Shown here: positions 54,315 to 62,136 of the stretch, piece by piece | How the letters are laid out: the number at the start of each line of letters is the position of its first letter | Numbering within the stretch: the first letter of the stretch is position 1 | Source: a virus | Length of the DNA: 64,000 nt | Virus record (IMG/VR): IMGVR_UViG_3300028146_000008 | Location: 30,369 to 94,368 of that record | Reading direction: 5' to 3' (one strand) | The notes under the pieces: generated by a model | Databases searched by the model: none | What the model was told of the DNA's origin: nothing | What the model saw: only the letters and a program-made list of their open reading frames with translations | Made by a program: the position numbers and the translations under genes

Positions 54315-55234
54315 TTCACTCCTCCTTCAATAAGTTCGACCACGTTCTGGGGTTCGGTTTGGACCAAGGGTTCGTACTTAGCAAAAAAGCCTTCCCATTC
54401 GGCTACAGTTAGTTCTGTTAATTCTTTCCTGTTTACTGTAGACAAAAGGAACTGCTTTAGTTTCGCGCCTACTTGGAGACCCTTGGATGCCCGGAGTCCT
54501 GCTTTTTCGAGTGGGATTTTCAGGTTCACGGCCCGAGCGGTGTACTGGTCGAATACGGACTTGTCTGGAACATCCCCAGAACTGGCTACAGGGGCGCTGG
54601 CAGGGATTTGGGCCTTGGGTATGCCGTTATCCTTAACCGGTGCCGGATCGGGGCTAGAATCGGCTGGGGGCGCGTTCTGGATAGGTTTAGCAGCAGGTTT
54701 GGACTCCCCTTGCTTCGCTGGAGCTGTGTCCATCTTGGGGGGTTTCGGACGCCGTACTTCACTTTGTGAAGCACCCTGATTCTCACGTTGAGACTCGGCT
54801 GCCGCGTTTCCGTCGTCATCTTCTTCGGCTACTGCGCCGACTTGAGGGCCGTAGGCATAACGGCGGGCATAGGTGATAGCCGAACCGATACTCTGAGCGT
54901 CGAACTTGTCCGCGCGTCCGGGCATCCCCGTGGGTAGCAATAACTCAACTTCCGCGAACTCCCCGGATTTGTGGGCCAACCGCGATACCACCCCGGCCAA
55001 CCGATCCCGCACGATAGGTAGCTGAATTACGGCCAAACCGTGCTTTGCGAGCGCCGGTTGGGTGGCCGCCACAACGTTCTGCAAATCTGCGTATTTTGAG
55101 CTGGTGTGCGGGTTCGTCTTGTCCTTCTTGATCGGCGTGTATTCCTGAGTCGCCGACGCCAATGCTCCAAAAAGCTCCCCCGTCGTCGGGCTGAACTTCA
55201 CTGACTGAACCACTGGTGCCAGTTCTTCACTCAC
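54311..55234 (-). CDS. ERF-type single-strand annealing protein
   Basis: 307 residues. The first 130 match ERF: NPHTSSKYADLQNVVAATQP, ALAKHGLAVIQ, then DAQSIGSAITYARRYAYGPQ. The middle is a Pro/Ala/Asp linker with a palindrome copy, the C-terminus a helical partner domain. Anneals complementary single strands; works with SSB, RecA and the nuclease. Four-base overlap with ssb. Confidence 0.85.
   Translation of the reverse strand: MSEELAPVVQSVKFSPTTGELFGALASATQEYTPIKKDKTNPHTSSKYADLQNVVAATQPALAKHGLAVIQLPIVRDRLAGVVSRLAHKSGEFAEVELLLPTGMPGRADKFDAQSIGSAITYARRYAYGPQVGAVAEEDDDGNAAAESQRENQGASQSEVRRPKPPKMDTAPAKQGESKPAAKPIQNAPPADSSPDPAPVKDNGIPKAQIPASAPVASSGDVPDKSVFDQYTARAVNLKIPLEKAGLRASKGLQVGAKLKQFLLSTVNRKELTELTVAEWEGFFAKYEPLVQTEPQNVVELIEGGVK
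54758..54770. repeat. Dispersed palindrome copy (in annealing gene linker)
   Basis: TTCACTTTGTGAA, encoding GASQSEV. Confidence 0.7.
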
Positions 55235-55442
55235 TCGGGGTCTCCTTCTTTGTGACTTCGATTCCCGAAACTTCGTAGAAAATCCCGTTTTTCAGGTTCT
55301 TCTCGAACGTTTCCCGGTCGTAGTTTCCGATTTGCAGACCCGAACTGAGTTCAAAAACGACCACCATATTCGGCTCGTGTTCAAAAGGTCGGTAGTACGC
55401 CGCGACTTTGCGGTTCAATGTAATATGCTTGTTCTCTTCCAT
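55227..55442 (-). CDS. Small beta-rich protein (71 aa)
   Basis: Alternating strands (KVAAYYRPFEHEPNMVVVFE). First gene of the leftward recombination operon. Not recognised. Confidence 0.5.
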   Translation of the reverse strand: MEENKHITLNRKVAAYYRPFEHEPNMVVVFELSSGLQIGNYDRETFEKNLKNGIFYEVSGIEVTKKETPSE

Positions 55443-55489
55443 TCAATCCTCCACGAACAAGCCTAGCACTAAAGATTCTAAATGTCAAT

Positions 55490-55519
55490 CTTGTTTTTTC
55501 ATCTTATTTGTGCTATTAT
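55490..55519 (+). promoter_or_regulatory. Promoter, leaderless start
   Basis: TTGTTT, 17-base spacer, TATTAT, then six bases (TTCTGC) and ATG at 55526. Confidence 0.55.
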
Positions 55520-55525
55520 TTCTGC

Positions 55526-55675
55526 ATGGAAGATACCTGCTATTTCTGTGGTGCCGAGAACGCTCAATATGCCCGCCGAGAAGACGGGGGATCAAAGCAG
55601 TACTTTCCCGCGTGCGAAAAATGCGCCCGCAAACCTTATTCACACAGTGAACAGGAGAGCCATGAAAAAGTTTAG
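55526..55675 (+). CDS. Leaderless zinc-ribbon protein (49 aa)
   Basis: MEDTCYFCGAENAQY and FPACEKCARKPY: two Cys pairs. No ribosome site; -10 box six bases from ATG. A palindrome-like sequence (55639-55652) lies near its end. First gene of the polymerase operon, perhaps a regulator. Confidence 0.6.
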   Translation: MEDTCYFCGAENAQYARREDGGSKQYFPACEKCARKPYSHSEQESHEKV

Positions 55676-55805
55676 TTTCTATTTTTGGGCGTCACTGATC
55701 TGTTTTGTTGCGGTTTGGTTTTCTCAGAAAGACGAGATTAGACAAGTTGGCCTCCTTCTTCTGGGATGGCAGTTCGCGATAGCAGACGATCTCAAAAATA
55801 AGTGA
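55662..55805 (+). CDS. Two-segment membrane protein (47 aa)
   Basis: ATG with AGGAG upstream, overlapping the previous gene. Hydrophobic (FSFYFWASLICFVAVWF, VGLLLLGWQFAIA). Overlaps the polymerase start. Confidence 0.5.
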   Translation: MKKFSFYFWASLICFVAVWFSQKDEIRQVGLLLLGWQFAIADDLKNK

Positions 55806-57991
55806 ATCTCCTTTTCATCGACTACGAAAGCCGATCTGAGCTCGACCTGAGAGTGGTCGGTTTGGACCGGTACATCAAGCACCCCACAACTCAAGTGCTG
55901 ATGATGTCCTACGCCTTCGGTGACGGTCCTATCGAACGCTGGGAGCCGCACACAGGACCAATGCCCGCAAAGTTGTGCGCCGCGCTCCACGATCCGGATA
56001 CCGTGAAGTTGGCTTGGAATTGGCCCTTCGAGCACGGAATTTCGCTCCACGTACTCGGAATCGAAATTCCACACGAACAAGCCGTGGACATCATGGTTTT
56101 GGCGAGGCATTTGTCCCTTCCTGGAAAACTGGAACTCGCCGGTCCAGCCATCGGTTTGCTTTACGACGAGTTGAAAAAAGCCGAAGGTAAGCGGCTGATC
56201 GAACTTTTCTCGAAACCTTTTAGACTTGGCGGAAAAGCCACGCTATTCGGTACCACGGAACCGGAATTTCACGGCCCGCACGACCGTCCAAAAGAGTGGG
56301 CACAGTTCGGAGAGTATTGCGATGCCGACGTGATTTCGGAACGGGCGATTTACAACATCGTTTCGCAAATCAAATTCCCTGAAAAAGAACGTCGCGCGTG
56401 GTTGCTCGATCAAAAAATCAATGAGCGCGGGATTCCTGTAAATCGCGTCTTCGCGGAGAAAGCTCTTGCACTGTGTCTCAAGTCCAAGGAACGGCTTGTT
56501 CACAAATTAAAGGAAGTCACGCAACTCAAAAACCCTAACTCTCGGCCTCAGTTTTTACCTTGGGCGCAACAACGCGGATTCCCGTTTCTGTCGCTTGGTA
56601 AGGAATTTGTCCGCGCGGCTCTGCAGCCTGATTCTGGAATAGACGATACTTTACGATCCGCGCTGAAACTTCGTCAGCAGGCATCGCGCACTTCATATAC
56701 GAAATTCGAGAAATTGTTGGACCTGCTCAGTGACGACGACCGTCTGCGCCATCAGTTCGCGTTTATGGGTGCGGCCAGAACTGGACGTTGGGCAGGTAAA
56801 GATTTTCAGGCTCAAAACCTCCCGCGTCCGGTCAAAGCGGTCGAAAAGAATTACAACAAAGCGTTGCAGTTTATCGAGAATTGCCCGCTGCCGGTCACGG
56901 ATGCATATCTCGACTTAGTTGAATCCGAATGCAAGAAATGGGATCCGACTCTAACCGTAATGGGTATGGTGATTTCGTGCGTTCGCTCGGCGTTCCAAGC
57001 TCCCGCAGGCAAGAAACTGGTTGTTTGCGATTTGTCGAGTATTGAGAACCGAGTTTTAGGTTGGCTGGCGGGGTGTGACGCAATTGCGAGGGTGTTCAGA
57101 GAAGGGCGAGACGCATACATAGACTTTGCTTCCAAAATCTACAATCGTGCATACCAGACGATGATTCAGATTGTAGAAGGGAAACACAAAGCTAAGGATA
57201 AAGAAGTAGAAGAACAACGGCAGATAGCCAAACCCGGGTCACTTGGCTGCGGCTACGGTTTAGGCCCTGGAGTGATTAAACATCCGGACGGCACTTATGA
57301 AGCGATCCGTGTCAAAGACGCTTATGGCAATGAAGTTTTAACCGGTTTGATGGGGTATGCCGCCAACATGGGAGTTCAGCTTACTCCCGAGCAAGCGTAT
57401 TTAGCGTGGGAAACTTTCCGAAAATCCTATCCAGAAGTGGTCGAACTCTGGAGCAAATACGAAAAAGCCTGCATCAAGGTTCTTGAGACTGGCCGCGCAG
57501 TCCGGGTTGGGCCGATTATTTTTTCTCGGAGAGCTAGGAAGGATGGGAGCGTAATTCTTCGGATCGAACTTCCGTCTGGGCGCGGGCTGCACTACCTCGC
57601 GGCACGGGTGCAAGAAGAAACGGCATATCGTAAATCAGATAAGTCGGAATATAAGAAAAAACTCGTCATATACGATGGCATCGGGCACGGTGTAGGGAAG
57701 ATTGGAAAGGGTTCGGCCTGGGGGCCAGTGAAAACCTACGGGGGGAAAACCACAGAAAATGTGGATCAAGGCCTATCGAGGGACGTTTTAGTTGAGGGGT
57801 TGTTAAGTGCGGACGACGCGGGAGCAACTGTAATTATGCACGCCCACGACGAGATTGTTTGTGAAGAATACGATGATCCTTTCGCTTTCGGGATCATGGA
57901 CTTAAAACGGATTATGGAGTCTCCGATAGATTGGGCTCCAAACTTGACTCTGGGAGCGGAAGGGTTCGAGACCCGTTGTTACAGGAAGTAA
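55802..57991 (+). CDS. DNA polymerase, family A, with exonuclease domain
   Basis: 729 residues, GTG start overlapping the previous stop. N-terminal 3'-5' exonuclease opening LLFIDYESRSELDLR (Asp-x-Glu), polymerase motif A VVCDLSSIENRVLGWLAG, motif B region IAKPGSLGCGYGLGPG, motif C IMHAHDEIVCEEYDD. Replicates the phage genome with the primase-helicase and SSB. The lead replicase of the window, followed by the convergent endonuclease VII gene. Confidence 0.93.
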   Translation: MNLLFIDYESRSELDLRVVGLDRYIKHPTTQVLMMSYAFGDGPIERWEPHTGPMPAKLCAALHDPDTVKLAWNWPFEHGISLHVLGIEIPHEQAVDIMVLARHLSLPGKLELAGPAIGLLYDELKKAEGKRLIELFSKPFRLGGKATLFGTTEPEFHGPHDRPKEWAQFGEYCDADVISERAIYNIVSQIKFPEKERRAWLLDQKINERGIPVNRVFAEKALALCLKSKERLVHKLKEVTQLKNPNSRPQFLPWAQQRGFPFLSLGKEFVRAALQPDSGIDDTLRSALKLRQQASRTSYTKFEKLLDLLSDDDRLRHQFAFMGAARTGRWAGKDFQAQNLPRPVKAVEKNYNKALQFIENCPLPVTDAYLDLVESECKKWDPTLTVMGMVISCVRSAFQAPAGKKLVVCDLSSIENRVLGWLAGCDAIARVFREGRDAYIDFASKIYNRAYQTMIQIVEGKHKAKDKEVEEQRQIAKPGSLGCGYGLGPGVIKHPDGTYEAIRVKDAYGNEVLTGLMGYAANMGVQLTPEQAYLAWETFRKSYPEVVELWSKYEKACIKVLETGRAVRVGPIIFSRRARKDGSVILRIELPSGRGLHYLAARVQEETAYRKSDKSEYKKKLVIYDGIGHGVGKIGKGSAWGPVKTYGGKTTENVDQGLSRDVLVEGLLSADDAGATVIMHAHDEIVCEEYDDPFAFGIMDLKRIMESPIDWAPNLTLGAEGFETRCYRK

Positions 57992-58391
57992 GATAGTGCG
58001 CCGCAGCAATGAGAATTTCGGGAGCATCTTTGAAAGCACCTAGCCCAGTATTACAGCGCCCACAGAGGAGACCTCGAACTTTTCCTGTCTTGTGGTCATG
58101 GTCCACGTTATATCGGTCTGCAGGTTTTGTTTTGCAGATAGCGCACAAGTCACCCTGTTGGGCCACCATTCCTTCATATTGGTCTACAGTTAGATTAAAC
58201 TTTGATTTAATATGATAAAAATATCCTCGGGAACGCTTATAACGCTCTCTTTGATACTTATTCCAATCCTCTCGATTTTTGGCTCTCCACTCTCGCATAT
58301 ATTTAGTTTCTCTTTTTCGATATTTATTCGGGTTTTTAGCCCTCCAGCGTCTCATGTACGCGCGTTTATCTTCTGGATTTTTATGAGGCAT
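57912..58391 (-). CDS. Endonuclease VII-like recombination nuclease
   Basis: 159 residues. Basic helical start, then the endonuclease VII (HNH-type) core: LTVDQYEGMVAQQGDLCAIC, NVDHDHKTGKVRGLLCGRC, NTGLGAFKDAPEIL. Resolves branched DNA in recombination or packaging. Its last 26 codons overlap the polymerase end on the other strand. Confidence 0.85.
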   Translation of the reverse strand: MPHKNPEDKRAYMRRWRAKNPNKYRKRETKYMREWRAKNREDWNKYQRERYKRSRGYFYHIKSKFNLTVDQYEGMVAQQGDLCAICKTKPADRYNVDHDHKTGKVRGLLCGRCNTGLGAFKDAPEILIAAAHYLTSCNNGSRTLPLPESSLEPNLSETP

Positions 58392-58421
58392 TGCCTTTCT
58401 CTAACGGGGATTTGAAGGAAG

Positions 58422-58862
58422 TTATTTCGTGGCGGTGCCCAAGGGTACTTCACTTGCGGAGTGCTCAGATTTCGCTTTAACTTTGGAGTTCAATGCGTCC
58501 ATCAATAGCGCGTGCGCCCCAACATTTTTTGGCCGGTCGTCAATTAAACCGTCGTTAGCTTGGGCGTCCAGAATGATCGCCATGCACGCCATAGCGTGGC
58601 CAAGATGATGAACTCCGCTGTCGGATGCGGTTTCTTCCCCCTCGAACCATGCATCTAGGTGGCGTTTTGCCGCATCAATGTAGATGCTCGCCTGAACTGC
58701 TTTTTCCCGCCAGTTGTAGGGACCGTATTTATTCGCGCCGTCCATCATAGCGTGGGCACCGTGAGCTAAACCGATGGCCGGGAATTTGGAGAGGGAAACT
58801 TTTTTTGCGCCGATCAAATCTTTAGGGTTGGGACCAGTAGCTTTCGAGAACGAACCGGACAT
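58422..58862 (-). CDS. dATP/dGTP diphosphohydrolase-like protein (DUF5664)
   Basis: 146 residues with NKYGPYNWREKAVQASIYID, AAKRHLDAWFEGEETASDSG, VHHLGHAMACMAIIL, the signature of the family called dATP/dGTP diphosphohydrolase N-terminal. Relatives help phages that change their DNA bases by removing normal nucleotides. A palindrome variant lies near the end. Confidence 0.75.
   Translation of the reverse strand: MSGSFSKATGPNPKDLIGAKKVSLSKFPAIGLAHGAHAMMDGANKYGPYNWREKAVQASIYIDAAKRHLDAWFEGEETASDSGVHHLGHAMACMAIILDAQANDGLIDDRPKNVGAHALLMDALNSKVKAKSEHSASEVPLGTATK
58447..58463. repeat. Palindrome variant (GCGGAGTG form)
   Basis: ACTTCACTTGCGGAGTG at the 3' end of the gene at 58422-58862. Confidence 0.55.
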
Positions 58863-58869
58863 TATATTT

Positions 58870-59271
58870 TCAAATCTCCAAAGTTTTCAGGGTATTTTTT
58901 ACTTGTTCAAAATTGTCAAAATGGGTGATTTCGGGAAGGTTGTGAAAAATGTTCTCGATGGGGCCGACCACTAAAATGGTTTTGTTCTCGGCCAGTGCGT
59001 AGCCAAATTCAACATGGCGTCCGCCTCGGCGAGGTTGATTTTCCGGATCCTCGGCAAAAAATACCAAAACGTCGGCATCTTCTACGTCCTGGAGATCGGT
59101 TCTTGCGAACATCACAAGTTCGTTGTACGGAACCTCGCCCATTTGGGTGTTAGGCGAATATTTCTCTTCTAACCAGCGCGAAGTTACTTCGATTCCTTCG
59201 GCCCGGAGTTCCGTCGCGTACACTTTTAGCTGTTCCTTTAGTGAATAGCGGGCGGCAAGATAGACTCTCAA
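58870..59271 (-). CDS. Nucleoside deoxyribosyltransferase-like protein
   Basis: 133 residues from TTG at 59271, whose TTGA overlaps the previous stop with AGGAG upstream. RVYLAARYSLKEQLKVYATE, DVEDADVLVFFAEDPENQPR, GGRHVEFGYALAENKTILVV: second member of this fold in the window. Likely acts on nucleosides or nucleotides. Confidence 0.75.
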   Translation of the reverse strand: MRVYLAARYSLKEQLKVYATELRAEGIEVTSRWLEEKYSPNTQMGEVPYNELVMFARTDLQDVEDADVLVFFAEDPENQPRRGGRHVEFGYALAENKTILVVGPIENIFHNLPEITHFDNFEQVKNTLKTLEI

Positions 59272-59699
59272 GACATCGCTCCTGCCCCAGAGTTTTGTTT
59301 TACGTACTCCCAATACGGCGTTGTCGGCCCAGCGGTGCGGTCGCATGGTTTAAATCCCCACTCCCGGCTTTTTGGGCCTGTAAAAATAATCGACCACGAA
59401 GTTCCGTAAGGAGTGATGACGTTGTGGGCGAAAGTTGCGGGACGCCACAGAATACTTCCTACTCGACGCCGGTAATCCTTAGTTCCAACTCTTTCCAGAT
59501 ATCCGTTCTTCAGAAGAATGGCTAAAAAACTCCACGGATGGTCGTGGCACTCTGGGTGCCAAGCTGGAGCCCATAGTTGATGGAGGTAAATGTTCAGCCA
59601 ACGAGATTTGAACAGTTGATATCGGGTAAACCGCTCTCCGATGTCATACCAACCGATTTCTTTGAAAGCAAAATGCTTCCGTAGAAATGCTTCAAACAT
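59268..59699 (-). CDS. Cupin-like phage protein with HxCHDHPW
   Basis: 143 residues. WAPAWHPECHDHPWSFLAIL and later TFAHNVITPYG supply His residues for a metal in a cupin-type barrel. I have seen this type in other phages without a known role. Linked to MazG and the deoxyribosyltransferase-like gene. Confidence 0.6.
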   Translation of the reverse strand: MFEAFLRKHFAFKEIGWYDIGERFTRYQLFKSRWLNIYLHQLWAPAWHPECHDHPWSFLAILLKNGYLERVGTKDYRRRVGSILWRPATFAHNVITPYGTSWSIIFTGPKSREWGFKPCDRTAGPTTPYWEYVKQNSGAGAMS

Positions 59700-60028
59700 T
59701 AGAACTTTTTCCCTCCGTGTTTATAGGACCGAGTTTGGTTGTAAGCATCCTTTGCCAAAATCGCCTCTCCGATCCGGAAACCGTTCCTCTCCGCGTAGTG
59801 CATGATTCGGATAACCGCATCAGCCATCTCTTCCTCCGCGAGCGAGAAGTTGGGGATTTTGAGGGACTGAGGGTTATTTGTTCTTAATGCTTCCAGAGCC
59901 TCACTAATTTCGCTGTGGATCAAAGCCATGCTGGTGCCGTCTTCGCAGGGTTCTTCGTTCCACCCTTTTTCGGTGGCTGTCTGGAATACTCGGAACTGGA
60001 CTTTATCGAATTCTTCAACGAATGACAT
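59699..60028 (-). CDS. mazG: MazG-like nucleotide pyrophosphohydrolase
   Basis: 109 residues with MALIHSEISEALEALRTN and FSLAEEEMADAVIRIMHYAE, the ExxE/ExxD metal pattern of MazG. Breaks down NTPs or dNTPs, or the alarmone pool. The promoter's -10 box ends about seven bases upstream of ATG, so it may be leaderless. Confidence 0.85.
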   Translation of the reverse strand: MSFVEEFDKVQFRVFQTATEKGWNEEPCEDGTSMALIHSEISEALEALRTNNPQSLKIPNFSLAEEEMADAVIRIMHYAERNGFRIGEAILAKDAYNQTRSYKHGGKKF

Positions 60029-60035
60029 GCTTTAT

Positions 60036-60064
60036 ACTGTACACCAATTACTTCACTTTGTCAA
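60036..60064 (-). promoter_or_regulatory. Promoter overlapping a palindrome relative
   Basis: TTGACA (60064-60059), 17-base spacer, TACAGT (60041-60036), then seven bases and ATG at 60028. TTGACAAAGTGAAGTA differs from the dispersed palindrome (TTCACAAAGTGAAGTA) at one base, so the repeat and the -35 box share bases. Confidence 0.6.
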
Positions 60065-60803
60065 GCTCATTTAGAGAGACTACTTTAGTGCCTACGTATT
60101 CCACGGATATTCCAGCGACATGGTTTGCAAACTCAGCGGATCGGATAAGTCTGGTATTGGAATCGACGTTTGGAGTTAGCAGCCACCAGTGAACGAATGC
60201 AGCCATAAAAATGTCCCCGGCCCCGGAAACGTCCATCACAGCATGGGGGTGATTTTGAGGAACCGGCACTCCGTCCACTAAACAGCCTTTGGCCCCAAGT
60301 TTTTGGATCACATGCTTAAAGTTGAAGGTTGCGAACTCTTTCTCGTTCGGAAACGCGGCATACGCGCCTGAGTAATCCAGCCAGTTGTTTTTAGCGTCTA
60401 CGAATACCGGCAGATTAGCTTTTTCCGCATACTCCATGAGCGATTCGGAGTGCTTCGCGGTTCCCTTCCCGTAGTCAGAAATCACCATCGCGTCGAATTT
60501 GTTGACTCCTGGATCGGGCCATTCCAGATCGGTCGGTACAAAATTGGCGTCCGTGTCAATCCGGAGCATCAACCGGTCATCAGAAAAAATTCTCTCTTTT
60601 CGCGAGATCGTGATTGGAATGAAAAGAACATTCACTCCCAGAGCGGTCAGTTGGGCATCCACTAAACCCGCCCCGCCCGATGTGGAATATGTGTCCTTAG
60701 TCGATTTCAGGATCAGCGCGGGCGCTTCGGGACAGATGCGAGTCGCCGTAAAGTGGCGGTACTCGTCAACAATCAAATCCCCGAATAACAGAACATTGCT
60801 CAC
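60048..60803 (-). CDS. PfkB-family sugar kinase (HldE-like)
   Basis: 251 residues; GTG overlaps the previous stop. LLFGDLIVDEYRHFTATRIC, GGAGLVDAQLTALG, VFVDAKNNWLDYSGA and DVSGAGDIFMAAFVHWW (active Asp and anion hole) match PfkB kinases, closest in look to the heptose kinase HldE. Would add phosphate to a sugar such as heptose. Joins the glycan set. Confidence 0.82.
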   Translation of the reverse strand: MSNVLLFGDLIVDEYRHFTATRICPEAPALILKSTKDTYSTSGGAGLVDAQLTALGVNVLFIPITISRKERIFSDDRLMLRIDTDANFVPTDLEWPDPGVNKFDAMVISDYGKGTAKHSESLMEYAEKANLPVFVDAKNNWLDYSGAYAAFPNEKEFATFNFKHVIQKLGAKGCLVDGVPVPQNHPHAVMDVSGAGDIFMAAFVHWWLLTPNVDSNTRLIRSAEFANHVAGISVEYVGTKVVSLNELDKVK

Positions 60804-61150
60804 TTCACAGCCTCCTGGGTTTTAGCGAGAGCATCTTTAGCGCGTTGTTTTAGCTCGGCTAGTTTGCTCTCTAAGGCTTTTACGGTTTCCCGAGCTTCGT
60901 TCAGATGTGAAGTAGTCACAGCCACGGCTTGGATCGAGTCTGAGTAAATTATGGCTGCGTCGATTACTTGTTGCTGCGCGGGATCCGAAACTTTTAGGGG
61001 TTCGGGGGCTGAGATAACAGGAGAAGAAACCTCAACCCCCTTGCTTGCGCTAGTGGGGGAAGTTGTTTTAACCGGTGGTGGTGGCTCCAGAGGCGCGTCT
61101 TTCTTACAGAGCGGGCAACTTTCCTTCATGTGGGTGTCGCAACGAGCCAT
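60800..61150 (-). CDS. Zinc-binding coiled-coil protein (116 aa)
   Basis: N-terminal CDTHMKESCPLC, Pro/Ser linker, C-terminal coiled coil (TVKALESKLAELKQRAKDAL). Between RecA and the sugar kinase genes, overlapping both by a few bases. Role unknown. Confidence 0.55.
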   Translation of the reverse strand: MARCDTHMKESCPLCKKDAPLEPPPPVKTTSPTSASKGVEVSSPVISAPEPLKVSDPAQQQVIDAAIIYSDSIQAVAVTTSHLNEARETVKALESKLAELKQRAKDALAKTQEAVK

Positions 61151-62136
61151 TACAAAGCCTCCGGAAAGTAAATCTGGCGCAACTGGGTTTCGATCTTCGC
61201 GGTGATTTCGGGGTGTTCTTTCAGGAATATGCGGGTGTTCTCCGCGCCTTGGCCTAGCCGCTCACCTTTAAAACTGAACCAAGTTCCGGATTTCTCAATC
61301 AGGTTGTTATCGACACCGAACGCAATGAGTTCAGATTCCTTAGAAATCCCCTCACCATATACAATGTCAAACTCAGCTTCGCGAAACGGGGCCGACACTT
61401 TATTTTTTACGATCTTAGCTTTTGTTGGGGACCCTGTTTTCACGCCATCCGTTTCATTTGGTCTACCGGTTCGGCGGATATCCACGCGCATGGAAGCGTA
61501 AAATTTCAAAGCGCGGCCACCCGTTGTAGTTTCGGGATTGCCGAACATCACGCCGATCTTGTCGCGAACTTGGTTGATGAAGATTAAAATTGTGCCGCTT
61601 TTTAGAGTAATGGCGGTTAGTTTGCGGAGTGCTTGCGACATGAGGCGGGCTTGCAATCCCATTTGCGGATCGCCCATCTCCCCCTCCAATTCAGCTTTAG
61701 GGACTAGTGCGGCTACTGAGTCGATTACGATCACGTCCACCTGTTTGGACTTAATCAAGGTTTCTGCAATTTCAAGTGCCTGCTCGCCATTGTCTGGTTG
61801 GGAGACGAGAAGATTATCTATGTCCACACCGAGTTTTCTGGCGTATGCCGGATCCAGAGCGTGTTCGGCATCAATGAATGCCGCCTGACCCCCGAGTTTT
61901 TGAGCCTCGGCGATTACGTGCAAAGTGAGCGTTGTTTTTCCACCCGATTCCGGGCCATAGATTTCAATCACACGCCCGCGCGGAAATCCGCCAACTCCAG
62001 TGGCCACGTCTAGGGCAAACGAACCCGTGCTAACTACGTCGCACTCTAATTTCTCCTTTGAGTTCAAAGGTAAAATCGAGGTTTTTCCATATCTCTTCTG
62101 TATGGTTTCGATAGCCGCTGCTAAGTCCTTATTCAA
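61150..62136 (-). CDS. recA: RecA recombinase
   Basis: 328 residues. Walker [16 protein letters not shown], Walker [21 protein letters not shown], loop L1/L2 region [20 protein letters not shown] and [20 protein letters not shown]. Bacterial-like, not the T4 UvsX type, with a short C-terminus lacking the acidic tail. Forms filaments for strand exchange. Confidence 0.93.
   Translation of the reverse strand: MNKDLAAAIETIQKRYGKTSILPLNSKEKLECDVVSTGSFALDVATGVGGFPRGRVIEIYGPESGGKTTLTLHVIAEAQKLGGQAAFIDAEHALDPAYARKLGVDIDNLLVSQPDNGEQALEIAETLIKSKQVDVIVIDSVAALVPKAELEGEMGDPQMGLQARLMSQALRKLTAITLKSGTILIFINQVRDKIGVMFGNPETTTGGRALKFYASMRVDIRRTGRPNETDGVKTGSPTKAKIVKNKVSAPFREAEFDIVYGEGISKESELIAFGVDNNLIEKSGTWFSFKGERLGQGAENTRIFLKEHPEITAKIETQLRQIYFPEAL

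Noticed and set aside
58422-58862. Proof of 2-aminoadenine DNA
   Set aside because: A dATP/dGTP diphosphohydrolase-like gene alone is not enough; no PurZ or DatZ is present here.
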